Positions 19,811 through 31,800 of a DNA stretch of 64,000 nt are shown one piece after another. This DNA is from Pomphorhynchus laevis (Eukaryota > Acanthocephala > Palaeacanthocephala > Echinorhynchida > Pomphorhynchidae). The notes under the pieces are model-generated. The model made no database searches and was not told where the DNA came from. It worked only from the letters and a program-made list of their open reading frames with translations. The stretch is taken from positions 41,061 through 105,060 of the forward strand of contig WNNJ02002399.1 in NCBI GenBank assembly GCA_012934845.2, written 5' to 3'. Position numbers and translations under genes: made by a program. The number at the start of each line of letters is the position of its first letter. Positions within the stretch are counted from its first letter, which is position 1.

Positions 19811-20905
19811 TTAGTTTATGGAAAAGTCGCATAGGTTACCGCCGTCATCGTCGCGCCATCGTATTGTCGTATTCGATGTAATCGTCTTTTCTGTTGCTCG
19901 GGCGGCATCAATTACTGGTCGTCCTCTGGAGGACCGGAAACCTCTGATACACCGCGACGTTGCTCGGCAAATCGTAAAACCCACGATGCTTTTTAAACGA
20001 TACAAGCATTTACCGTAGGAGGTGTGGGCATTCGATTGTAGGAAGGCAATACGCTGTAGGACTTTGCGCCCGTTTTCTGCTAGACCACCTGACGTTGATA
20101 AAGCAAAAGGGATGAATGAGCCCTGTTCAATTTTTTTCACCCTTTCGGCATATTTTGTTATCTCTCTTTGTTCATTATATCTGTAAGCGCCGGCAGTTGT
20201 CGAAGAATACGATTCCGCAAGACGATTGAAGATCGTAACGTCTATGAACGTTCGCTGGAATCGATTTTCGAACAAGCCATTGCAAACTACGTCGAGCCTT
20301 GCATTCATTTCCCTGGAGGTTGAAGGATGATCAAAATAGACGTTATCTGGAACAGACTCTAACACCTGTTCGACACCTACACCACGCAGACAGACGTTAA
20401 TTCTTTCGCCAAAACGTCTCTGACAGCGTCGTGGCGTGCAATTTGAAACCCGCCACGTTTACATGACACTAGGTGTGAGGCGGTAGCTTTCTCGCTACAG
20501 ACACAGAATTGAGGAAGATTCGGCGGATCCCAGTTGTATCTGACAGCAATGCAGTCTGTAAACTCGGTGGGTGACAACGCGAAATAATCCTTTTCGACAT
20601 GCATTGAAGATAGCCATGTCGAGGCACCGGGCATTTTTGCATGGGCCAGAGCTTGCTGCGTAGACTCAGGCAGATCGATCATTGCTTGCGTAATGCGATT
20701 ACTAAGGACGCATAATTTCTCCTTTGCGATCGACAAACTGATTTGTTCTTGGTGTGCTCTTAATTGGCCGTCTTCCAAGCCTGTGCTATATGAATCGCAT
20801 ATGTGTTGCGACGCCAGGTAATCCATCGTGTAAGTTGCAGTGGGATCCATTATCCCCAGGCCTCCTAAAGCTAACGGGCTGGTTAGTACAATCTTCAGTG
20901 ATAAT
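19811..20905 (-). pseudogene. RLE-LINE copy J: RT thumb to RLE, 5'-truncated
   Basis: The frame begins at about 20905 with KIVLTSPLALGGLGIMDP (the end of the RT thumb). It continues through PGASTWLSS, CVCSEKATASHLVSC and RHDAVRDVLAKEL. A frameshift lies near 20370. A second frame (184 codons to 19811) has ARLDVVCNGLFE, FIDVTIFN, YNEQREITKYAERV, FIPFALSTSGG and RCIRGFRSSRGRP. A longer than usual C-terminal tail (TIRWRDDDGGNLCDF) follows. The element spans 19741-20905. No GGCCC hairpin is seen in its 3'UTR. The TTA tail of copy K bounds the 5' side. Confidence 0.75.
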
Positions 20906-20976
20906 AATAATTATAATAATTAATTTTTTTTTAAAATAACTTTATTGAAAAAGAAAAGTAAATTTTACAGAAATTA

Positions 20977-20994
20977 GGTTCCCGTAAACGGGCC
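20977..20994 (-). other. Conserved 3'UTR hairpin, copy K
   Basis: Sense strand GGCCCGTTTACGGGAACC: here the stem is one pair longer (CCCG/CGGG), a compensated change that supports a real RNA structure. Confidence 0.65.
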
Positions 20995-21076
20995 TATAAA
21001 TGAGATTTATTGTCAGGAAAGATTGGATGTCTTCTACTTGATCGCGGCATTCGCAGACATAGTGAAGAAGACATAG

Positions 21077-24000
21077 TTAGTCTTCGAGCACAGCGCAAAA
21101 CTCGCTGTGGTGGGTTGTCATAAGATTAATAGGTTTGGAACAGCTGGAACGTGGCGAGCGTAAGCATGCGGAAACTGATCGTGCGATTTCAAAACTGATG
21201 TCTCGTTTCATCTTTATGGCTAGATCAGGATAAGAACGCGTTGACCGATGCGTCAGTTTTGAAGCCGTGGTTTTGATTAATCTTTCCGCTTCTATGCCCA
21301 TTCCTCCCGAAGTGGAGAAAATAAGAGGTATGAAAGACCCTCGTTCAACTAGCGCAATCCGTTCACTGTATTTGGCTTTCTTGCGACTCTCGTTGTATTC
21401 GAAAACAGACTCAGGCTTCCTTGATATGTTCGATTAAGCAGGTGCAGCAAATACATTAACATCAAAAAATGTTCGCTCAAATCGACTACCGTGCAGCCCG
21501 GAACAAATTATGTCAAGACGCGCGCTTGGATCACGGGTTGTTGTTGTTCGTTCGGAAGTAATATTTTCAGGAACCTCGGTTAGCTGAGGTTCGCAAGCTA
21601 CGCCGTGAGATATGCGGCTAAGATAGTGTGAGATGATGTCGCGGACTGCGTTATGCCGGATCGAAGGCAAAGCACCTCGTCTACATGATAAGGAATGAGC
21701 CACACTGACTCGAGTGCCGCAAATGCAGTTGCTAACTCCAATCTTAGGATCAGTATGTCCATACCTTGCGTTCAAAGCATCCCTGAATTCGTTAGAAGAA
21801 AGATAAAAAATTTCATGCTTGAGCGGAAGCGCACTTAACCACGAAGAAGCTCCACTGCGAGCAGCATGCGCGATCAGATTACTGGTTGCGGGTATCGCTA
21901 AGATCGGAATTTTAGAGAGGCGTTCTTGGTGCGATAGTGATCGTAGTGTCTTGATTTCGCTAAGCATAGTTTTCTGCCTCTCTCTTAGGCTATCGCCACC
22001 TGAACCAGAATTATAGGTTGAAATTAGCATGTTTGAGGATTTGCGTTCAAGTGTGGCTGTGGTTGCAAGGTTCGCGATACCAATACCTCTAAATTTTAAA
22101 GGAGAGCACAATATTGACTTCCAGTCTTCATCGAGGTCCCAGGACACGAAGTTTGGGAGAAGCTGTGTGGTTAAGGTGTGTGAGAGATCCGACCAGATAG
22201 TGGCTGAACAGTCGCAGGTGCGCATTATATGTGTCCACTTAAATTGGACGGAGTTGATTAATCCTGCAAAAGCAACATGCGGATCTACCTTGGCAACATA
22301 ATCGAGACGTTGCAGCATTGTGGTCCATGTAGACAGAAGTTTTGCGGTTGCTGCATTTACAAAATCGTTGGACCCGACTGGACTGCCGAGAATGATGATT
22401 CCATCGGTGGAAGTTTTTATTTCGGGGTCGGGGAGGTTCGATTGATCAATATGAAGGTGTGATAGGAGGTGAGACTTACGTGTGTTTACGAAATAGCCAT
22501 ACTTTGGTCCATCGGTATGAAGCACTTCCCATACCTGTTTCAAAACGTCAGTGGTCCCAATAAAGTTGGCGTCGTCTGCATACCATTTTTGGAAGACCGA
22601 CGGAACTTTGCGTTGAATTGCTTTTATCAAAGGGAGAGAGGTCAGGGCGAAGCCAGCCATCGCCAAAGGATCGCCCTGGGTGAAACCTTCGGTGGAGTAT
22701 AAGCTTTGACTTCCCACAATGAGTTGTGCAGGGTTTGCGTAGACATTACAAAGAGCCCGAGAAAGCGACGGGCATACGAAATCTATGTTGTGTAATGCCA
22801 CCGCTCTGTTTGTTCGGTTGAAAGCATTTGAAGCATCGATTGACAAAATACAGTGGTCGTTGTGACGGTTAAACTCATCTCTAAGTGTGCTGATGGCGAC
22901 TTCGATACCGCCTTTTTGAGAACCCCCAATTGAAAGGACCCAGCAACGTCCTGAATGTCATTGCGAACAATATCTAGAATGACCCGGCTTATAATGCGTC
23001 TGACAGTATTGCAAATACCTATGGGGCGGATTCCTCCTTACTTTTTCTCTAAAGCAGCCAGACGGCAAGCGGTGAAAGCATCTAAAGTTCCTGGAGTGAG
23101 TGGTTCTGTTGCGACGAAGATAGCGAATTTGGCTAGTGCTTTGGCTAGGCTAAGTGAATTCGAATCAAAATCTGTCAGCATTTGAAGCCATGAGCGAGCA
23201 TCAATTCCGGACGGACCCGAGCTTCCTTTGGTTTTTTTACTCGATCTGATAATGTGTGTTTCGTCCAGAGCATAGAACCGGCTGAGATGATGTACTTTGG
23301 ATCCAGGGAACGGGGTAGTCAAGAGGGTATCTGGATCAGCTTGATGTGCCTCGGGGTGTAAGTCTTGAAGCATTGATATTACTGAAGTGCCATCAATGAT
23401 ATGTTGTGGATGCAGGGCTTTTGTTTCAATCGTGTCTTCTAGCACAGTCGTGCTGGCTCTTATTTGGCCCTTTGTTACTAGGCCTTGATAACGTTTAACC
23501 CAGCTTCTCGGTGGGAGAGGCTTGCGGGATCCGAAATTACTTTGCAGATACAAAGCTTCGTTATAAAGAGTTTCGTAATCTTTATTTTGCCAACTGACTA
23601 ATCTTCGCTCGAGAGTCTTGCGAATCAGCGAGATTTTTCTGGATGGTATTCTTTGCAAAATACAGTGAGAGAAGACCGTTGTTTTCTGTAGTAGTGTCCG
23701 AGTGTCGGCATGGGCTTCTGAGGATTCCCAATATAAATTGGCCGGGGTCTCGACTATTTTGTGACTGGCGGAACAATGCGGCAATTCTATTAGGTTAGGT
23801 CTCCAATGAATTACTGCGTTAAATAAGTCGGTTATTGATTTAGGGGTGCTGGGTATTTCCTCGTTGAGAAAGTCATTCTGACAAGCATCCGTCGCTTGAT
23901 TATCAAGTTGCGTGTTGGATTGAATTGTCGCGTCGATATTAGAGGTTTTGTATCTGCATCTCGGTGCGCGGCAGTTAAAGCATATCTTGTTTGACTTAGC

Positions 24001-24081
24001 GCAGCGGCAACCTTTGCAGACGGCAGCGGGGCCGTTGCAATTGCAACACAAGTGCTTATCTGATGGTTGTCCGCGAACCAT
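21077..24081 (-). pseudogene. RLE-LINE copy K: full-length layout, three breaks
   Basis: From ATG 24081 the protein has the nine-cysteine CXC motif (CCNCNGPAAVCKGC, CAKSNKICFNC) and the RT fingers. A stop falls at 23038-23040, directly before GGIRPIGICNTVRRIISRVIL. A frameshift near 22925 follows. It goes on with SIDASNAFNRTNR, TEGFTQGDPLAMAGF, WYADDANFIG, GIIILGSPVGSNDFV, CICGTRVSVAHSLSC, RHNAVRDIIS, ARLDIICSGLHG and FFDVNVFA. An in-frame stop at 21434-21436 precedes the last part (KYSERIALVERGSFIPLIFSTSGG) to 21077. Element span is about 20906-24237, with 3' hairpin at 20977-20994 and a 5'UTR of about 155 bp. Confidence 0.8.
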
Positions 24082-24237
24082 ATGTTAAACCAAATGTGAT
24101 TTGCTTCAGAATTGTAATTTTAAAAGGTGTAGTTAAGTTTGTTGTTTTAGTCGATTAATGAAGAAGTCGATTTGCTTCTGTTTGTTATCTTCTCGTTGTA
24201 ATTTGTGTATTTACTCAGTATCTGTGCATTTTACTCA

Positions 24238-24333
24238 GTACATTTTATATAAATAATTTTAAAACATAAAATAACTCTCGAGGTCCCAAGTATGATAACC
24301 GCTGTTCAAGATTATTCATGCAAATTTCGCTAT
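24238..24333. repeat. 96-bp dispersed repeat, copy 1
   Basis: GTACATTTTATATAAATAATT... to ...TTTCGCTAT recurs at 31248-31343 with about two mismatches. Here it lies between the 5' end of copy K and the TAA tail of copy L, which cuts it. The other copy continues uninterrupted. Confidence 0.75.
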
Positions 24334-24419
24334 AATTATAATAATTAATAATTTTTTTTAATAATCAAAATTTATTACTTTAAATTAATAATCGTAAGTT
24401 CTACAATATATACAATTAA

Positions 24420-24436
24420 GGTTCCCGCTAATGGGC
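24420..24436 (-). other. Conserved 3'UTR hairpin, copy L
   Basis: Sense strand GCCCATTAGCGGGAACC; the outer pair is partly lost compared with the 40 kb copy. Confidence 0.55.
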
Positions 24437-24487
24437 TATTCGATTCAAAATTTAAAATTTAAAATTTTTAATAACGGTCAATCGAAA

Positions 24488-27400
24488 TCATTGCAAAACA
24501 ATCCTTTCTGGATTGTTTCCGGTGCAATTTTCTGTCATTTGATATTGTGTTCCCATTCTTGTGGATATCACGCACATCGATACACATTTTGCTAGTGTAA
24601 GTGATATATGTGTTCGCAAGGCTCTTATGCAATCACTGTAAGGCAGTGTTCTTCGCTCAGCAACTTTTGTGGACATCCAGCGCATTACCTTATCAGCTTC
24701 TGGTGTCATTACACCGGTAGCGGAGAAGACCATAGGAAAGAAAGCGGATCGTTCGATTTCGTTAATTCGTTCAGCGTACTTTGCAATTTTCCGTTGTTCG
24801 TGGTAGACATTGCATTCTCGGGGTGTTCTGTTGGAATATGAAGGTGCAAGTGGGTTGTATATACAAATGTCCAAAAAGGACCGCACCATTTTCCCGCCTA
24901 ATAAACCCCGGCAAACAATATCTGATCTTGCCTGGATGTCAGTACATGTCGTTGATCTCTCAAATACGTGGTTGCGGGGTACAGGTTGTAATATCGGTTC
25001 TGTAGAAACATCACAACACACTTTAGCGAGTTCGTTAGCTAAAATATCACGAACAATGTTATGCCTGATAATTGTGACACTTCCGTTTCGACATGACATA
25101 GCATGATTAACTGTGGATGGTGATCCGCATGCACATCTTTGTGTTGCATTTCTTAGTGGAAGATTATATCTAGCACACATGGCATCTTGAAATTCTTGGG
25201 TGGTCAGTTGTGTATGTTTGTCGTGTGTCGGTTGATTGTTACACCAAGATAACGTCCCACGTTGTGAGGCATATATCACGACTTGCTTCTTCTCGGTGTC
25301 CAAACTTGTCAATATCCTCTCATATTTTAGGCGAGATGCTAAATTTCTTTCCTGTTTTATCTCGGCAACCGCACATTTCTGAGCATTGCCTAAACATATT
25401 CCCGACATTCCCATAATTAGGGGCGTACATATCCGTATGGAATGCTGATATTCCATCTCGGCTTCTTCTACGGGATTTGATATACCTATTCCTCCATGTT
25501 TTGTGGGCAGCATACATATCTCAATGATTTCTTTTTCAACGTTGTTTTGTCCAAGTAAATTGGGAAGAAGAATTTTTGTAATTGATTTCTCAAGAGGTGT
25601 GAACCATGATCCCCCTGTAGGGCATGTGCGCATTAAGTACCTCCATTTATGTTGAAGCGCGTGAACAAAAACGTAATAGGCTATTTGAGCATCAACTTCT
25701 GCGAGTTCGCTTATGTTTTCCACCATCCTAACCCAAAGTTTGATCCCTGATTTCGCAAAATTCTCAATGTATTCGGCTGTTCCACAAGGAGACCCAAGAA
25801 CGACAATTCCTTCTGGCGTGATGTTCAAGCCCGTTTACCTGAATAATTGTTTGGCCTCGTCCAGGTTATTTGAATGTATTAATAAATTGCATTTCGGGAC
25901 GTTTATATGAAATCCATATTTCGGACCAATCGTCAATAACCTCTTCCATACAAGCGATATATCCTCAAGTGAACCGATACACGAAGCGTCATCCGCGTAC
26001 CAACGATGTGTCACATTGCTGGCACATCGCTGTAGATCCTGTATCAAGGGAATTGACGCTGCGGCAAAAGCGGCCATCGCAAGGGGATCTCCCTGAGTAA
26101 AGCCTTCCTTCGATATAACGAATTCGTCTTCAACACATAAAATGGGTGGTCGCTGGTAATAATTTTCCAGAGCGTTATGTATGGACGGACATATGAATTC
26201 AATGTTGGTTAAAGATAACTGCCTATTGATCGCGTTGAAAGCATTTCTCGCATCTATTTGTAGAACACAATTTAGCGAGTTCGTCGAGAATGTTTGTCTA
26301 ATTGAGTGTACCACCGTTTCTGCGCCACACCTTTGTCCAGCACAAAGCTGTTTGTTCCCTGCGACATTCTGAAGATAGTCAGACACCGTGAGCAATATCG
26401 CTTTCGATATTATTCTTCTACTCACTTCCCCTATCCCAATTGGCCGAACCCCTGGATTCTTATTTAAGGGAATTAGTCTGTTTGCAGATAATGCCTGCAT
26501 ATTTATCTCACTGACGTGGTCAGTTGTAATACGTATCGCAATATCGGCCAAAGCATTAGAAAGACGGAGAGATTCGTGGTTATAATTATGCAACACGTCG
26601 CACCAATCAACCGCATTCATACCGGAAGGCCCACAGCTACCACGTGTTCTTTTTGCGGCACTCCGAATGGCATCTTTGTCTATTGAAAAGAAAATAGTGT
26701 GATGATGATCTTTACAATCGGGTAATTTTGATTTGAGAATACATTCCGCTTCTACAGCCTCTGCATCCGGATGTAGGTGTTCGAGTACTTGCCTTACGCT
26801 GTCATCCGCAATCATGTCGCATAGTCTATGTAAACCCGATTGATTAGTACCCGTTTCTAGTAATTTCATCGCCCGTCTTATTTTTCCATTTCGAATCAAT
26901 CTCACAAACTCTCTATGCCATTTATTCTCTGATATATTCTCTCGAGTGTCGGGTATGCGATTTTTCATACGCTCTTGTAGTATTTTACTCTCCTCAAACA
27001 AACTCGAAATGTTATTGTTTCTCCATAGGTTCAGTCTGCGTTCTAGCACTTTCCGAATGACACTCACTTTCTTGCATTCAACTTTTTGTCTCATTAGCTG
27101 ACAAAATATTGTCGCCATTCTCAATGATTGGTTCTCACGATCTTCGGAACAAGCAGCGTCTTCGTACAGATCCGCTAGAATCCCAACAAACTGAACACTG
27201 GCTGTGCATCGAGGAAGCCGAAAAAGGTTCGGACGCCATTTAATGCATTCCTCAAATATCGTGCCATAATACGATATATGATCTACATGACTGGTGGTTT
27301 CCATGCTTGCGACTATTTGAACTGATATATCTGATTCGACGATCGAATTTGTAACACGTTGTTGTTCAATTTGTTGACAGTCTTGCTCCCGTTGAGGGTC

Positions 27401-27538
27401 TGCTTTATTTGTACACTCAGGTGCAGTACAATTTGTACATCTGCGATATTCTTTCGCATATCGGCAGCCTTTGCATTTTGCTGCTTATCCATTGCACGTA
27501 CAGCATTTCCTCATATTTGAAGGTTTTCCCTTTGGCAT
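24488..27538 (-). pseudogene. RLE-LINE copy L: full-length ORF with two stops
   Basis: One frame of 1017 codons from ATG 27538 (MPKGKPSNMRKCCTCNG) to the stop at 24488. It is interrupted by stops at 27485-27487, inside the CXC motif, and 25835-25837. The RT shows VRPIGIGEVSRRIISKAIL, QIDARNAFNAINR, EGFTQGDPLAMAAF, WYADDASCIGS, GIVVLGSPCGTAEY and LPTKHGGIGI. The CCHC region is CACGSPSTVNHAMSC, RHNIVRDILA. The RLE shows ARSDIVCRGLLGG, FLDICIYN, YHEQRKIAKYAERI and FFPMVFSATG. Note ARSD instead of the usual ARLD. Element span is about 24334-27585; hairpin at 24420-24436. A near-identical 5'-truncated copy lies at 40.1-42.1 kb. Confidence 0.85.
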
Positions 27539-27653
27539 TAAGGAAGTCAATCGTTGTACGTAGTTTGTAATTGTGTATTGTAAGAACTTTAATAATTTTT
27601 TTAAGGAGAAAAATTTATTTATAAAACTAAAACAAATAAAGTTAGATCAATAA

Positions 27654-30600
27654 TTAGCTGCTCTCGTCAGCCTCGCTGATGGCTACAACGTTGTTTCGGG
27701 TTTTGTTAACGGATCCTGGTTTTGTTCTTGCGCTTCGAAGACACGCGCTGGCTGAACGGGAGATCCCAAAGGCGACACGGCGCTTAATGCGTGACACGAT
27801 GTGCGCGTACGATTCATTTCCTCGGCGAGCCTTAACTGCAGCAATTTTCTGGAATAACCCATTCGCCTCCTTTCCCATGCCACCGGATGATGAAAAAATG
27901 AGTGGAATAAATTTGCCCTTTTCAACAGTCTCGATTCTTTCCCAATATTTTGAATTCTTTCTGGACGAGTTATATTCGAATGCGGAGTCAACAGATTTGG
28001 AAACGGTCGATTGAGCAAAAATGCTAAATAGATTGACGTCAAAAAACGTCCGCTCGAATCTCTCATTTCCCAATCCTCGACATGATATGTCCAGTCGAGC
28101 ACCCAGGTCACGACTGGTCGCGTTGTTTTCAAAATTCAAAGTATCTGGGACAGGTTGCAGTCTAGGTTCAGTCTCAACATCACGACTAACTGACGTTAAC
28201 TCCTTTACAATTATGTCGCGAACCGCATCGTGCCTTATTGATGGCAGACCACCTTTGCGACAAGATAGTCCATGGCTCAAGGTCATTAAGTCACCACATG
28301 GACATATGGAACCAATCAAATCCCGCGGGGTTTGACCATAGCGTGCGGATAGGGTATCCGTAAACTCTTTCGCTGACAGATGAAAGTGCTCACTTTTCAA
28401 TGGAAGGGCACTTAGCCATGATGACGCACCATTTCTCTGGGCATGTTTTATTGCAGTCCGCACAGTCGTGTCCATTTTTTGAATCGTATCTGACAAACGA
28501 CAGTTTAGTGAAGTTATGCGACCCGTTGCCAAACATTGAACCAGTTTCGATTGAGAGTTTCGTAAAGCTTGTCCTGTAATTCCAGACTCGTATGTATGGC
28601 TGATTGCTAGCGAAAAATCATAATCTAGTGAGGATGTAACTGCAGGGTCATGTACTCCCAGTCCGCCTAAACTTAATGGAGATGTCAAAATAGTATCCCA
28701 TCCATTTTCGGTTGGCAACCCTGTCATTTTTGGCAAGAGTTTATCCCTTAACAGACCAGAAACAATTTTCAACTGATCGGTGTTGCAATCTATCGTTCTT
28801 GTTATGTATGTCCACTTCGATTGGATTGCTTTTGTAAGGCCTATGTATGCAACATGAGGGTCAACATTTGCTACTTCAGCCAAGCTTTCGAGAAGACTGA
28901 CCCAACCATCGACGCATTGGCTGACTTTCATTGCTTCATATTGTGGTGTACCAATAGCGGAGCCTAGTACTGATATTCCATATATACTGATCTCTATATC
29001 GGGCGAAGGGTGTTGGTCGATTTCGAGGCTTCGATGTGAAAGCAGTTTTGATTTGCTTGGATTCACTATATAGCCATACTTTGGACCTTCCCTCATTAAA
29101 ACATCCCACACTTTCTTGATATTCAGTAGGTCTCCGACAAAATTAGCGTCATCGGCATACCACACCTGATGAACGTTAGGAACGCGTTGGTGAATTTTGT
29201 CTATTAGCGGTAGTGAAGCCAGAGAAAAACATGGCATTGCGAAGGGGTCGCCTTGAGTAAAACCCTCCTCAGATAGCAAAGTATCGGTTCCGACAGCCAA
29301 CATTGAAGGATTTTGATATAAGTTATGCAATATACAGGATAATGACGGGCATATGAATTTGAGATTATGGAGAGCTGCTTGTCTGTTTATTTTGTTGAAC
29401 GCATTAGTCGCATCGATTGAAAGGAGACACGAATCGGTTTTTTTTGTACAAAGATCGAAGCTTGTGGACGGCATGCTCAACACCACATCTTTGACCTGCA
29501 GCTGTTTGAACATTTCCTGCGACATCCTGTATGTCATCTCTTACAAGGGTGAGGATGGCCTTTGAGATTATTCGTCGAGATGTGTCCGAAATGCCTATTG
29601 GACGGATACCACCATTGCTCTTTTTCAATGCGATCAGTCTGCAGCTCGTAAACGCTTCTAAGATTTTTGGCGGGATCGGCTCGGTTGCAATCCAAATTGC
29701 GAAACTTGCCAGCGACTGTGATAACATTTGAGATTGAACTCCGAAATGGGTTAGCATATGTTGCCAGGCAGTGGAATCAAGACCTGACGGACCTGCACCG
29801 CCTTTGGTTCGCCCGCACGCAGAAAGGATACTATTCTCGTCAATGGCGTAAAAGCGGCTGGCGTGATGCTCTTTGGAGTTTGGATGCATCGATGTGAGCA
29901 ACACTTCGTTTGGCGGAATTTGCGCTGAGGGATGAAGGTCCTGAAGTCTCGATAGAACTGATCTTCCATTTACGATTTCATCAGGGCGTAACACGGCTGA
30001 TAATGCTTTTTGTTCTAAAACAGAAGTGGAAGCTGTCACCTTTCCTGATGTTAGAAGTTGCTGGTAGCGACGTATCCAATCTTTGCAATTTTGTGTTCGT
30101 TTGCTTGCTAGGTGGCGCTGATAGTAGTGAGCCTCCTTGTACAGAACTCCATATTCCTCCTCACACCAGCTTTTCAGACGTCTCTCCAGGACTTTTCGGA
30201 TGGAGGAAACCCTAGCGGTCGGAATACGTTGTAAGATAAGCTGGGACAATACGACTGCCTTTTTTAGATAAGATATGTCATGATCACGTTCGTGAATTGC
30301 TTTTGAATACAACGATGCGAGGGTAGCAACAAAACGATGACTAGCTGAGCATACAGGGAGGATAAAAAGATTCGGTGCCCAGTGGGAGACATTATAGTAG
30401 ATCTCATCAATGCTCAATGTCATTTGATTTGGGGCATGTGCACTTTCGTGGAAATGTAAATTAGGACTCCTATTTGCGATGTTTTTATCATTTGAAAGTA
30501 TTGATATTGTCGGGTTTCCCGAGTTTGTTTCTATTTGGCATGTGCTACTGTCAACATTGTAATCTGTATCAGCTTGTAAATCCCTCGTTCCCTTTGCAAC

Positions 30601-30703
30601 AAGTACGCTCGCTTGTAACGTTTGAAGGATGCCGTTCCGGCAGTTAATCGCTCTGCAATTGAAGCATGACGTTTTGCTCTTTGTGCATTTACAAAGCTAT
30701 TAT
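27654..30703 (-). pseudogene. RLE-LINE copy N: nearly full-length, one frameshift
   Basis: Coding starts inside the CXC motif at about 30703 (KLCKCTKSKTSCFNCRAINC). It runs without a stop through YNVSHWAPNLFILP, AGPSGLDSTAWQ, IRPIGISDTSRRIISKAIL and VAGNVQTAAGQRCGVEHAV. A one-base shift at a T-run near 29440 follows. The second frame goes from SIDATNAFNKINR through EGFTQGDPFAMPCF, WYADDANFVGD, VLGSAIGTPQY, CPCGDLMTLSHGLSC, RHDAVRDIIV, ARLDISCRGLGN, FFDVNLFS and FIPLIFSSSGG, to the stop at 27654. Element span is about 27586-30705. The first ~25 codons are lost. The 3'UTR has no GGCCC hairpin. It is otherwise one of the best preserved copies. Confidence 0.8.
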
Positions 30704-30705
30704 TA

Positions 30706-31247
30706 ATTAATTATTATTAATTAATAATTAATAATAATATAATAATATATAATAATTAATAATATTAATCTATTATTAAATAAATAATAGATTAATTAAG
30801 AATTAATTAATCTATTTAACATTATTTAACATCAGTTGATACCCTAATTTTAATACCTTAACCGTATTCATTAGTTTAATAACTAGACAAGCAAAACAAT
30901 TTTTATCCATTTCGGCAAGCTTCCTTTTTCAATCAAAAACAACAATAAATGTCAAAGTAAATAAATGTCGACTGTCAAAAATAAATGTGTCAAAATATAT
31001 CTATATATTTATAGTGTTTTGTGTCATACCAGAGTATTTTAATAGTTTATAATATTTAATAATAATTAAATATTATAAATATTAGTAAATATTAATATTT
31101 TTAATTAATATTTTTTCCTCTGTTCGTCGTCTCTCCCTTTGAACAATATGTTTTGAAAGCTACCTATTTCTGCAGCAAATAGAAATGTAAAAGCATAATG
31201 TCTTAAGTCAATTCTGACTGTGGAAGTTTTCCCACTTAACCGATTAC
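30706..31247. other. AT-rich spacer
   Basis: 30706-30830 and 31045-31115 are nearly pure A/T with TAA/ATT words. The rest shows no coding or RNA signal I can support. Confidence 0.6.
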
Positions 31248-31343
31248 GTACATTTTATATAAATAATTTTAAAACATAAAATAACTCTCGAGGTCCCAAG
31301 TATGATAACCGCTGTTCAACATTATTCATGCCAATTTCGCTAT
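31248..31343. repeat. 96-bp dispersed repeat, copy 2
   Basis: Nearly identical to 24238-24333, but not followed by an RLE-LINE. Confidence 0.75.
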
Positions 31344-31422
31344 GCAGATAATTTCTGATTAATTAATGTTGATAATTATTATATTTATCATATATATTAT
31401 TTATATTAATATTGTCATTAAT

Positions 31423-31719
31423 TTAATTCTTTTCTGATAACTCATATGTATTTGACGCTAATAACTCAGATGCTAGCAGTATTCTTTGGAGTAGTGAAAC
31501 ATTAGTGAACGAAGACCTAACATCCGCAATCATGAAATATAATGCTTGATCACTGTATTTGACTCCTTGGTAAATCCTGGTCCGACCTTTACATACTAAA
31601 GTACTGGATCTATATAAATGCGTAGAAGTATGTTTTTTTGCTAGTATGTTAAAAAAATCGTATGAGGCAATTACTGGTCGAAGTTGAAGAGTGAGTAGGT
31701 ATAAGTAGGTATCTTCCAT
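31423..31719 (-). pseudogene. Possible Penelope-like RT remnant
   Basis: A 98-codon frame contains RPVIASYDFFNIL, FMIADVRSSFTNVSLLQ and LLASNTYELSEKN. The order recalls the Penelope RT segment in which RPI/VVSS is followed by a FDVxSLFTNVP block. The catalytic boxes are not intact. A weak call based on phrase similarity only. Confidence 0.3.
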
Positions 31720-31800
31720 TAAATAGAAGTATCTACCTATTAGGCATCTTCTATCAGGTATTGAGTAGGTATCTTCTATTAGGTAGAAGATAGAGAAATC
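31688..31800. repeat. Imperfect short repeats GAGTAGGTATCTTC-ATTA-TAGAAG
   Basis: Units around 31693-31729 and 31752-31789 repeat GAGTAGGTATCTTC followed by CATTAAATAGAAG or TATTAGGTAGAAG, with an inverted-like CATCTTCTATCAGG between. Each unit can fold (CTTCTATTAGGTAGAAG). Origin unknown. Confidence 0.5.

Larger units (their letters stand above)
8308..30705. mobile_element. Stacked cluster of RLE-type LINEs in TAA tracts
   Basis: Nine RLE-LINE copies lie end to end. All are minus-strand except the one at 17.05-19.6 kb. Each 3' end has the form A(5-8)TTATTAATAATAAT. In nearly every case the 5' end of one copy abuts the TAA-rich tail of its neighbour. Boundaries are 8308, 9944, 13102, 13929, 17041, 19605/19741, 20906, 24334, 27586 and 30705. 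The copies belong to different families: their proteins align only at motifs. The shared target, not recent duplication, therefore explains the stack. Confidence 0.75.

Noticed and set aside
8308-30705. Assignment of the RLE-LINEs to the U2-targeting Utopia or the rDNA R2 group
   Set aside because: No U2 snRNA or 28S sequence at any junction; flanks are TAA tracts. The clade is left open.
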